From CAZHRJ01 sp964534765 (GTDB lineage: Bacteria > Lindowbacteria > 2-12-FULL-62-27): a stretch of 25,792 nt of DNA. The notes beneath the pieces were generated by a model. That model saw nothing but the letters and a program-made list of their open reading frames with translations. It ran no database searches and was not told where the DNA came from. Of the stretch, positions 8,215 to 15,683 are shown piece after piece (within the stretch, counting starts at the first letter, position 1; each line of letters begins with the position of its first letter). The stretch covers positions 1 through 25,792 of the forward strand of contig CAZHRJ010000029.1 of assembly GCA_964534765.1 (NCBI GenBank), given 5' to 3'. Made by a program: the position numbers and the translations under genes.

Positions 8215-9705
8215 TCAGACGATCCGGAAATAATCGACCAGGGTGCAGCGGCGTTCCCGGGTGAATGTCGCCGCGGTCGTGAATCCCTCCCCCGTCCAGC
8301 CGGCGATCGAAAGCGTGGTGTAGCCTTCTCCGCCAAACCCAAGGCCGGCGAGGGTCGGGCCGTTCTTGACGAATATGTTCGCGTTGCAGGCTCGCGCCAT
8401 GTCGGATAATCGCGCGATGTTCGTCGAGTGCATGACAAACGTGTGCCGGTACCGGTGCTCCGCCAGAATCGCCCACTCCTTGGCCTGGTCATAATCCTTG
8501 CTCCTGACTATCGGCGTGATGGGCATGAGCTGCTCGGCCATCACCAGCGGATGGTCCCAGTCCACTTCCAAAAAAGCGTGCGTGATACCCGACGGCGCGC
8601 GGATACCGGCTTGGGCCAGGATCACCACCGCGTCGCGCCCGATCAGATCCTTGTTCACCTTCGGATGCCGCTCGCCCGAGCCGGAATCGGATGCGATGAT
8701 CAGTTTCGCTAGACGGTCCGCGTCACGGCCTTTGACTTCAACCGAGCCGTTCTTGCTCATCTCGGCCTTGAACGCGTCGCAGATCGAGGCCACACAAAAT
8801 ATCTCTTTTTCGCCCGTGCAGAGAACACAGTTGTCAAATTGCGCGCCAAATACCGTGTCCTTCGCCGCTTTCGGCAATACGCATGTCTCGTCCACCACCA
8901 CCGGCGGATTGCCGGGCCCGGCCGCGAAGACTTTTTTGCCGGAAGACATCGCCACCCGGACGATCTCCCGGCCGCCCGTGACCAGCGTCGCGTCGACGCC
9001 GGGATGGTTCATCAGTTTCGAGCCGCTTTCCTGCGAAGGATTCGCGATCGCGCAGATCAGATTCTTCGGCCCGCCGGCGCCCTGCACTGATTTTTGCAAA
9101 ATCCGCGCCGCCTCGCACGAAACGTCCTTCGCGCCCGGATGCGGATTGATGATCACCGCGTTGCCCGCAGCCACCATCCCGATCGCGTTGTTCACGACAG
9201 TCTCCGCCGGATTCGTCGTCGGCGTGATCGATACCATCACGCCGTAGGGCGCCTTCTCGATCAGCGTCAGACCGTCGTCCCCGGTGAAGGTCACCGGGCG
9301 GATGATCTCCGGCCCCGGGGTCTTCCTCGCGGCCAGCTCCACCTTCTGCATCTTGTCCGGCATCTTGCCCAGATGCGTCTCCCGCACCGCCATCTCGCCC
9401 AGATGCCGCGCCTGATCCAGCGCGCCCCGCCGCATCGCGGCGATGATCTCACACCGCTTCTCCAGACCCAGATCCAGCAGCTCCGCGTGGGCCCCGCGCG
9501 CGGCATTCGCCGCCGCATCCGGATCTTCGAATGTGCCCAGATCGGTCCCACCGGAAAATTTTCTCGGTCGAAAGTCCATATTCGGAGTGGTCCCCCGCGA
9601 CGGAGTACCGGAAAAAATCTTGCCGCCGCTGCCGACTGTGTATTTCTGCCGGACCTTATCCATCACTTTGCCGACTACCTGCTGGATTTCCTCTTCGGTT
9701 GCCAT
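8215..9705 (-). CDS. BMC-type CoA-acylating aldehyde dehydrogenase (PduP/EutE family)
   Basis: A 496-residue NAD-dependent CoA-acylating aldehyde dehydrogenase, which oxidises a short-chain aldehyde to acyl-CoA. The N-terminus (ATEEEIQQVVGKVMDKVRQ) is a short amphipathic helix followed by a Gly/Ser/Thr-Pro linker, as expected of an encapsulation peptide that targets cargo into a BMC. Core motifs include TPTTNPAETVVNNAIGM, AAGNAVIINPHPGAK, VTGGREIVRVAM and FDNCVLCTGEKEIF. Cys296 in that last motif aligns with the catalytic Cys of PduP/EutE (LPCIAEKE). A second Cys (293) sits three residues earlier. Length is normal for the family. The gene lies 155 nt downstream of the BMC-H shell gene in the same direction and 69 nt upstream of the glycosyltransferase gene. 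The aldehyde substrate is not visible from sequence. Confidence 0.92.
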   Translation of the reverse strand: MATEEEIQQVVGKVMDKVRQKYTVGSGGKIFSGTPSRGTTPNMDFRPRKFSGGTDLGTFEDPDAAANAARGAHAELLDLGLEKRCEIIAAMRRGALDQARHLGEMAVRETHLGKMPDKMQKVELAARKTPGPEIIRPVTFTGDDGLTLIEKAPYGVMVSITPTTNPAETVVNNAIGMVAAGNAVIINPHPGAKDVSCEAARILQKSVQGAGGPKNLICAIANPSQESGSKLMNHPGVDATLVTGGREIVRVAMSSGKKVFAAGPGNPPVVVDETCVLPKAAKDTVFGAQFDNCVLCTGEKEIFCVASICDAFKAEMSKNGSVEVKGRDADRLAKLIIASDSGSGERHPKVNKDLIGRDAVVILAQAGIRAPSGITHAFLEVDWDHPLVMAEQLMPITPIVRSKDYDQAKEWAILAEHRYRHTFVMHSTNIARLSDMARACNANIFVKNGPTLAGLGFGGEGYTTLSIAGWTGEGFTTAATFTRERRCTLVDYFRIV

Positions 9706-9774
9706 GGTTTATTCCCATGCTGCAGAATCCCGGGGCGACAATTCGGATTCGGAACCTGACGATAGAATCCCATC

Positions 9775-9789
9775 TACAGAACTTCTGTA
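9775..9789. promoter_or_regulatory. 15-bp palindrome between shell and dehydrogenase genes
   Basis: The 155-nt space between the BMC-H stop and the dehydrogenase start contains TACAGAACTTCTGTA, two perfect 7-nt arms around one C. It is followed directly by further TTCTGTATTCT copies on the plus strand (to about 9800). This could be an operator or an RNA hairpin that sets the ratio of shell to enzyme. No U-tract follows it on the minus strand, so it does not look like an intrinsic terminator. No regulator is identified. Confidence 0.3.
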
Positions 9790-9860
9790 TTCTGTATTCT
9801 CTATCCTTCGCGCCTGGTTCCGTATTCCGCCTGCCCCGAGTTAACTCTGAACAGGGCGCC

Positions 9861-10160
9861 CTATTTCTCCTGCCAGCCGCCTTCAGGTACGATCGGCAGT
9901 ATCGGATCGAGATCACCATGCGGCCTCGGTATCACGTGCGCTGATACCAGCTCGCCCACGCGCTCCGCCGCGGCGGCGCCGGCGTCTACGGCGGCCTTGC
10001 AGGCGGCAACATCCCCGCGAACCAGCGCCGTCACCAGCCCCGAACCGATCTTCTCGTACCGAACCAACTTGACCTTGGCGGCTTTGACCATCGCGTCGGA
10101 AGCCTCTATCAGCGCCACCAACCCCCTCGTCTCAATCATGCCTAGCGCTTCCATACTCAT
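9861..10160 (-). CDS. BMC-H hexameric microcompartment shell protein (PduA/EutM type)
   Basis: A 99-residue single-domain BMC-H protein, the usual length for hexamer-forming facets. It begins MSMEALGMIETRGLVALIEASDAMVKAAKV, continues LVRYEKIGSGLVTALVRGDVAACKAAVDAG and ends with AHVIPRPHGDLDPIL. KIGSG at 37-41 matches the pore loop of PduA/EutM, so a small polar metabolite pore is expected. ATG 10160 is preceded by AAGGGAC and a GGGAGG further upstream; an ATG at 10154 is an alternative. It is the first gene of a minus-strand group and lies next to a dehydrogenase with a probable encapsulation helix. No BMC-P pentamer, BMC-T trimer or signature enzyme is in the window, so a complete shell must depend on genes elsewhere or not exist. 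Confidence 0.95.
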   Translation of the reverse strand: MSMEALGMIETRGLVALIEASDAMVKAAKVKLVRYEKIGSGLVTALVRGDVAACKAAVDAGAAAAERVGELVSAHVIPRPHGDLDPILPIVPEGGWQEK

Positions 10161-10224
10161 CTGTCCCTTGACCTCCCGCTTTCTCTGGATGTCGAACCTG
10201 CATCACGTCCCAAACTGCTCTGCT

Positions 10225-10249
10225 ATCATACGTTGAAAAAGAGTGTCAA
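10225..10249 (-). promoter_or_regulatory. Possible promoter for the BMC-H gene
   Basis: On the minus strand TTGACA (10244-10249) is followed after 13 nt by TATGAT (10225-10230), about 65 nt upstream of the BMC-H start. Both hexamers are close to the housekeeping consensus, but the 13-nt spacing is too short for a standard promoter. Using TGATAG instead gives 15 nt. A second TTGACA on the same strand lies near 10299-10304. The site overlaps the earliest possible (TTG) start of malQ at 10233, which argues that malQ really begins further downstream. Confidence 0.25.
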
Positions 10250-10334
10250 GCAGGCAGGCGCCGATTTGTCTTTTTTTCCGCCCGGTCACTCCGCTGATTG
10301 TCAAAGCCTCCCGCGACGTGATAGCCTCCGCGCT

Positions 10335-12181
10335 GTGAATAGGCTCGGTCAGCCCCCTCTCTTCTCGACGGTCAACGGCGATAAATGGAAAACGATTGGC
10401 GTCTCGCGCCGCGCGGGTGTCTTGGCGCCGCTCTTTTCTCTCCGCACCCGGTCTTCCACCGGAATCGGCGGCATCCTCGACCTGGAACGCCTGGTCGACT
10501 GGTGCGCGAAAACGCGCCTCTCCATCATTCAACTCCTCCCGATCAATGACACCGCCACAGACCCCTCACCCTATGGTTCATGCTCGGCGTTCGCGTTGAA
10601 TCCCGTTTATCTCTCCCTGAATGACCCTGCCTTCGACGCAATCCTGCCGCAATCGGATCGATCCGCAATCCGCATGGACTTGGCGGATCGCGTCGACTAT
10701 CCCAGGGTCCGACATACAAAATTGGACCTCCTGCGCCGGGCGTTTCTCACCGCTCGATCCGACCTCGGTCACAACCGCTCGTTCGCCGATTTCCAACAAC
10801 GCACCTCCTTCTGGCTGCCCGCTTACTCGGCGTTCATGGCTCTCAAAGACGCTCACGATCAGCGATCATGGAATGACTGGGGGAATTGGGCGGTGTCGTC
10901 GCCGGAAACGATCGATCGGGCGATCCGGACGTTCCCGGATCAAACGCTGTTTTATCAATGGATCCAGTGGCATCTGGACCGCCAGATGATCCGCGCTCGC
11001 GGGTACGCCGCCGCTCACGGCGTCCTCTTGAAGGGCGACCTGCCGTTTCTATTAAATGAAGACTCGGCGGACGTCTGGGCCTGCCCGCGATTTTTTAATA
11101 CGTCCGTGGCCGCGGGATGCCCGCCCGATTATTACAACGCCGACGGCCAGTACTGGGGATTTCCGACTTACCGATGGGATGAACTCGCCCGGGACGAATA
11201 CGGGTGGTGGGGAGAAAGGCTCCGGCACGCCGAATCCTATTACGACCTCTTCCGCATCGATCATGTCCTCGGATTCTTCCGCATCTGGACCATCCCGGTC
11301 GGCGATACTGCGGTCTTCGGGCAGTTCGTGCCGGCCATCGGGGTCACGCCGGAAACCCTGCGCGATACCGGCGTCCGGCCGGATGAGGTGTCGGAACTGG
11401 TCCGACGAAAAATCCTCCTTCCGATGCTCAATGCGTCCGGCGCACACGCGTACGCGTTTAAATGGAAATTCCACACGGACCCCGACGCTCAGTCGCTCGG
11501 CGGCGGGCTCAAACACAAACTCTGGAAACTCGAATCCTTCTTCTCCGAAAATGACGAAATCCAAAACGACCTCTGGATGAATCAGGGAAAAGATAAACTC
11601 ACGGCCATCAGCCGCCTCACTCGAATGCTCGTGTGCGCTGAAGACCTCGGCACCGTGCCGCCCTGCGTCCGGCCGTGTCTCAGGGATCTGGGCATCACGC
11701 AACTGGTGGTCGACCGGTGGAGCAAATTCATTCCGACCAACCGCGAGAAAAAGGAGGGGAAGCGGGAGTACTGGATCGAACCCTGGGACTGGGAACCGGT
11801 GTCGGTCGCGTCGCCCAGCAACCACGATATGTCCACCCTCCGCGGCTGGTGGCTCGAACTTTCCTGGAATGATCGCGCGGATCAACTCCGCCGATGGGGT
11901 TGGCGCGGCAACCCGCCGGAATCACTGGATGAGAATGCGGTTCAGTTTATCCTGAAACGGAATCTGGACAGTCAATCCATCTTCACCATCCTGGCTCTCC
12001 GGGACTGGCTCGATTTGAATCCACGCTGGCTCAGCCCCGATCCCGCCGCTGACCGCATAAACCTGCCGGGAACGGTCTCCCAAAAAAATTGGAACACCCG
12101 GATGCCGGTGCTGCTGGAGGAATTGATCGATTCGGAGGATTTCAACCGGCGGATCGCTGAAATGGTCCGCGCCGCCGGCCG
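10335..12181 (+). CDS. malQ: 4-alpha-glucanotransferase (GH77), 3' end lost in assembly gap
   Basis: A GH77 amylomaltase, which transfers alpha-1,4-glucan segments between chains and releases glucose. The N-terminal GH77 pattern is clear (AGVLAPLFSLRTRSSTGIGGILDL, LLPINDT, PYGSCSAFALNPVYLSL). Counting from GTG 10335, the expected nucleophile is Asp309 in FRIDHVLGFFRIW, the acid/base Glu436 in CAEDLGTVP, and the third acidic residue Asp498 in SNHDMSTLRGWW. The frame remains open upstream to a TTG at 10233, but that segment does not look like the family and overlaps a possible promoter on the other strand. Neither start has a good ribosome site. About 615 codons are visible. The last residues before the gap (MPVLLEELIDSEDF onward) match the usual C-terminal end of the family, so only a few codons are probably missing. 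It converges on glgP, its metabolic partner. Confidence 0.9.
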
Positions 12182-12281
12182 NNNNNNNNNNNNNNNNNNN
12201 NNNNNNNNNNNNNNNNNNNNNNNNNNNNNNNNNNNNNNNNNNNNNNNNNNNNNNNNNNNNNNNNNNNNNNNNNNNNNNNNN
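12182..12281. other. Assembly gap of exactly 100 N
   Basis: One hundred undetermined bases, the conventional filler for a scaffold join of unknown true length. The 3' ends of malQ (plus) and glgP (minus) both run into it. Reading frames that pass through the gap and continue on the other side are artefacts. Confidence 0.99.
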
Positions 12282-14441
12282 CCAGGCGGGAGCCTTGCGG
12301 TAAATGGTGTCCACGTATTCCCGGCACATCCGCGCGCTCGAAAATTGGTGCGTGATCGATACCAGCGCTGATCTCATCCGCTTGATCCATCCCGCCGGCA
12401 GGCCCTTCCGGGTACGGTCGTAAAAAAGCGGCACGACCTCTTTTTCCAGCAGATCATACAGCGCGCACGCGTCCACCCAGTCCTGGTGGCCCGAATCCGA
12501 ATGAATCGCGCCGTCTCCGATCCGCCAGCCGTTCTCGCCGTTATAACCTTCGCACCACCAGCCGTCTGGAATGCTCAAATTCAACACTCCGTTGATCGCC
12601 GCCTTGATCCCGCTTGTGCCCGACGCCTCCATCGGCCGGATGGGGTTGTTCAACCACACGTCCACGCCCTGGACCAGCCGGCGGGCGACGTTCATGTCGT
12701 AGTTCTCGATGAAGAAAACATGACCCCGCAACGGCGAATTCTGGACAATGCCGAATATGTGACGGATCAGGTCCTGGCCCTCCCGGTCGCTCGGATGCGC
12801 CTTGCCCGAAAAAACTATGCACACCGGCCGGTCCTTCGCCGTGCAGATGGTACGCAATCGCTCTATATCGTTGAAGATCATCCCGGCCCGCTTGTACCCC
12901 GCAAAACGCCTCGCAAATCCGATCCACAACGCCTTGCCGTCGATCAACTCCTGCCACAGCCGCAGCTCGTCCGGGCTGTGGCCGTGACGGGAAAACATCG
13001 CCAGCAACCGGCGCTTCACGAACGTCATCAGCCTCATCCGCTGCGACTCGTGCACTTCCCAGATCTCCTGGTCCGGCAGCGTCTCGATCTGCCGCGCCCA
13101 CTCTTCCGGATCCCTCCAGTTGTTCGTCCATTCCTGCCCGAAATGCCGCTCGTACATCTCCCGGATATCGGTGCCCAGCCAGCTCAAGATGTGGACGCCG
13201 TTCGTGACCGAGTCCACCCCGGAATCGTCCGGGCCGGCGGCGGTCGCGGACCGGAGAGGTCCCCAGTTGGTTTTCGTGACATCGGCGTGCAGGCGGCTTA
13301 CGCCGTTGAATACCGCCGATGTCCGGATCGCCAGCGCCGTCAGACTGAAGGGCTGGCCGTTCGACTTGTCGGGAAAGGCGCTCCCGAGTTTGTAAAATTC
13401 ATTCGCCGTCAGGCCCAGCCGGGTTTCCGGGGTCGAAAAGTATTTTTCGATTAAATCCGCGTCGAAGGCTTCGTGTCCCGCCATCACCGGCGTGTGGGTC
13501 GTGAAAACGGTCGACCCCCGGATGTGCCTCAGCGCCTCTTCCACCGCACAGCCGGTCTCTCGCATCCTCTCACGGATTCTCTCCACCACCAGAAAAACCG
13601 AGTGGCCCTCGTTCAGATGCCAGATCGACGGATTGACTCCCAGCTCCCTCAATACCTGCACGCCGCCGATGCCCAGAATGATCTCCTGACACAGCCGCAT
13701 CTCACGGCCCGTCACGTACAGCTGGCTCGTGATCGGCCGGTCCGCCGGATCGTTCATCACGACGTCCGAATCCAACAACAATACCGGCACTCGCCCGACT
13801 TGCACGTGCCACACCCGAACGTATATCTCCCGGTTCGTCAACGGTACCTTCACCAGCAGCTCCCGGCCGGCCTGGGTCTGGACCAGCGTTACGGGCAGAC
13901 GGGAAAAATCATACGCGCGGTACACATGATGCTGCGATCCGTCCATGTCGACTACTTGATCGAAAAAGCCCGACCGGTACATGAGCCCGACGGCGATGAA
14001 GGGCACTCCGAGATGGTCCATGGATTTGCACGTGTCGCCCGCCAGAATGCCCAACCCGCCGCTGTAGAGATGCAGCGCCTCCGAAAAACCGTACTCGCTG
14101 CAAAAATAGGCCACGGGCCCGCCGGAATAGTTCGGATACGCTTTGTGAAACCAGGACTCGCGCGCCGGATTCATGTGGTGGTCGAAATCCCGCAAAACCT
14201 GCAGATACTCGCTGAGAAACGCGTCGCTTTGAAGCAGCGGATTCCAGTGATACGCGTCGACGTTGATCAGCAACTCCACCGGGTTCCGGTAATGGTTCCA
14301 CAGTTCCGGATGGATGTGGCTGAACAGTCGCCGCGCCTGAGGCGTCCAGGACCACCACAGATTGTACGCCAGCTCCTGCAGCCGGATAAACGGTTTCGGT
14401 ATGTTGAAATCCGATAAAATCGCGCTCCGTATCTGATCCAT
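12282..14441 (-). CDS. glgP: Alpha-glucan (glycogen/maltodextrin) phosphorylase, GT35, 3' end lost in gap
   Basis: PLP-dependent phosphorylase that releases glucose-1-phosphate from alpha-1,4-glucans. It belongs to the shorter bacterial/archaeal alpha-glucan phosphorylase branch, beginning with a domain that contains ELAYNLWWSWTPQARRLF. Other clear motifs are VAYFCSEYGFSEALHLYSGG, LGILAGDTCKSMDHLGVPF, WHLNEGHSVFL, VFTTHTPVMAGHE, VTNGVHILSWLG, ARRFAGYKRA and EASGTSGIKAAINGVLNLS. Lys613 in the last motif corresponds to the PLP-binding lysine. The 720 visible codons end in a REYVDTIYRKA-type segment that is close to the end of this branch, so little is probably lost. ATG 14441 is preceded by AGAGGGTGGTGG. 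The gene is divergent from the QueC-like gene (76 nt apart) and convergent with malQ. Confidence 0.92.
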
Positions 14442-14517
14442 CCACCACCCTCTTTCCCCGCTCGAATCAGCTTCTAACAGATTGACAGCCCCTCAGACAA
14501 TAGGGCACTCTCCTTTT

Positions 14518-15150
14518 ATGACCATCGCCGTGCTCGCCAGCGGCGGCGTCGACAGCGCCTGTCTGCTCGAATGGGCCGCAAAAAAATGCGGCGCTCCCGC
14601 CGTTTTGCCTCTCTATGTGTCGTTTGGTCTCCGATGGGAATCGGCCGAATGGTTGGCCTTGCGGCGGTTTCTCCGCGCATGGGCCGCCCCGGGTGTGCGG
14701 CAGCTTGTTCGGATTTCCATTCCGGCCGGCGATGTCTATCGGAATCATTGGAGCATAACGGGCCGGCGCGTTCCCGGAAAACACAGCCCGGATTCGGCGG
14801 TATACCTGCCCGGAAGAAATTTGATGATGCTGGCCAAGTCCGCGGTCTATTGCGCCCGCAATGGAATCTCCCGCATCGCGGTCGGAACGCTCGCGGCCAA
14901 TCCGTTTCCCGATGCCGGCCTCCACTTTTTTCGCGCGTTCTCCCTTCTCGCATCGATTGCTCTCCGCAGGCCCATTCGGGTCGTCGCGCCATTTCGGCGG
15001 ATGCGCAAACGCGATCTCATCCGCCGATACTCGTCCCTCCCGCTGCGCCTCTGCTTTTCGTGCTTGAACCCCAACGACTCCGGCCGACCTTGCGGCAGAT
15101 GCAACAAATGTTTCGAACGAGTTCAGGGGTTCAAGGGGTTCGGATCATGA
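14518..15150 (+). CDS. queC: QueC/ExsB-like PP-loop ATPase
   Basis: Counted from ATG 14518 the product is 210 residues, close to QueC (about 220-230). The PP-loop SGGVDS is at residues 8-13. A YLPGRNLMMLAKSA segment (97-110) matches the VPxRN region of QueC, and NPFPDAGLHFFRAF the PDC-like region. The C-terminal Cys cluster at 179, 182, 192, 195 and 198 (within LCFSCLNP and PCGRCNKCFER) matches the QueC zinc site. QueC turns 7-carboxy-7-deazaguanine into preQ0 using ATP and ammonia. Identity with true QueC is not proven, since related ExsB-like ATPases share these motifs and no queD, queE or queF is present here. The stop overlaps the SixA start as ATGA (15147-15150). The last codons (VQGFKGFGS) are made of a short repeated DNA unit. 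An earlier in-frame TTG at 14482 is less likely. Confidence 0.72.
   Translation: MTIAVLASGGVDSACLLEWAAKKCGAPAVLPLYVSFGLRWESAEWLALRRFLRAWAAPGVRQLVRISIPAGDVYRNHWSITGRRVPGKHSPDSAVYLPGRNLMMLAKSAVYCARNGISRIAVGTLAANPFPDAGLHFFRAFSLLASIALRRPIRVVAPFRRMRKRDLIRRYSSLPLRLCFSCLNPNDSGRPCGRCNKCFERVQGFKGFGS
15121..15143 (+). repeat. GGGGTTC-type short tandem repeat at the end of the QueC-like gene
   Basis: Three near-copies of a GTTCAGGG/GTTCAAGGG unit fill 15121-15143 and encode the last residues of the QueC-like protein. A related string (AAGGGGTTCAGGGG) occurs at 21555-21568 in the non-coding region. The repeat may have rewritten the natural C-terminus after the zinc site. Confidence 0.5.
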
Positions 15151-15635
15151 TTCTTTACCTGGTTCGGCATGCGGTGGCGATGGACCGGGAGGATTGGGAT
15201 TCGTCCGATGAGTCCAGGCCGTTGACGGATGAGGGCGCCGAGCGGATGCGGGAGGCGGCAAGGGGACTTGCGCGGACTGGTCTTGCCGTCGATCGGATTC
15301 TCAGCAGTCCGTTCACCCGCGCGCGTCAGACGGCGGATATTCTCGCAAAGGAACTGGATCGGCCCAAACCGGTGTTGACGGACGCCCTCGCCTGTGGATG
15401 TTCCGGTGTCGGCGCGCTGCGGGAACTCGCCGAATTGAAATCCGATGAATCCGTCATGCTGGTCGGACACGAACCGGACCTGGGCCATCTGGCCGCGTTC
15501 TTCCTCGGCGCCGCCCGACCCCTGCCCTTTAAAAAAGGCGCCATGATGGCCATCGAGTTCGAATGCCGCGCCGGTCAGGGAAAAGGCCGGATCCTCTGGT
15601 ATCTCCCGACCAAGCTGATCCGGCGTCTCACATGA
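15147..15635 (+). CDS. sixA: SixA-type phosphohistidine phosphatase
   Basis: A 162-residue histidine-phosphatase superfamily protein, the usual length for SixA. The phospho-acceptor motif LVRHAVA places the catalytic His at residue 8 next to Arg7. SSPFTRARQTADIL (53-66) and VGHEPDL (His108) provide the remaining active-site residues, and FKKGAMMAIEF matches the KKGG-like strand of the family. SixA removes phosphate from phosphohistidine on signalling or phosphotransfer proteins; in E. coli it acts on PTS-Ntr or ArcB. ATG 15147 overlaps the stop of the QueC-like gene by 4 nt, so the two are translationally coupled. A hairpin terminator follows 3 nt after its stop. Confidence 0.88.
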   Translation: MILYLVRHAVAMDREDWDSSDESRPLTDEGAERMREAARGLARTGLAVDRILSSPFTRARQTADILAKELDRPKPVLTDALACGCSGVGALRELAELKSDESVMLVGHEPDLGHLAAFFLGAARPLPFKKGAMMAIEFECRAGQGKGRILWYLPTKLIRRLT

Positions 15636-15637
15636 TG

Positions 15638-15683
15638 GTAACCGCGGAGGGCGCAGAGTTGACGCGGTTACTCTCTTTCTTTT
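15638..15683 (+). terminator. Hairpin terminator after SixA, built from a dispersed repeat
   Basis: A perfect 9-bp stem, GTAACCGCG (15638-15646) with CGCGGTTAC (15663-15671), encloses a 16-nt loop and is followed on the plus strand by TCTCTTTCTTTT (15672-15683). This fits an intrinsic terminator for the QueC-SixA unit. It lies between convergent genes and may also limit read-through from gltB. The interior (15642-15667) is a near-copy of the sequence at 21223-21248. Confidence 0.6.
15642..15667. repeat. Dispersed CCGC-GGAGG repeat, copy 1
   Basis: This 26-nt stretch matches 21223-21248 with about three substitutions and a one-base indel, sharing CCGCxGAGG, CGCxGAG and TGACGCGG. Here it forms the loop and inner stem of a terminator. 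Both copies are intergenic. Confidence 0.6.

Noticed and set aside
10233..10334. TTG start at 10233 for malQ
   Set aside because: The extra 34 residues do not resemble GH77 N-termini, and the site overlaps promoter-like hexamers of the divergent BMC-H gene.
11052..11885. Minus-strand 277-residue frame inside malQ
   Set aside because: malQ on the plus strand carries all GH77 catalytic motifs here, so this frame is only a shadow.
12182..12371. Continuation of malQ and glgP frames through the run of N into the opposite gene
   Set aside because: The gap is filler of arbitrary length; sequence beyond it in each frame is the antisense of the neighbour.
12486..14417. Two long plus-strand frames (322 and 314 residues) opposite glgP
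   Set aside because: Both are Arg/His/Pro-rich antisense readings of a gene with complete GT35 motifs.
14571..15146. Long plus-strand frame that would extend SixA upstream by about 190 residues
   Set aside because: It overlaps the QueC-like gene in another frame and is Arg/Pro-rich; SixA homology begins at ATG 15147.
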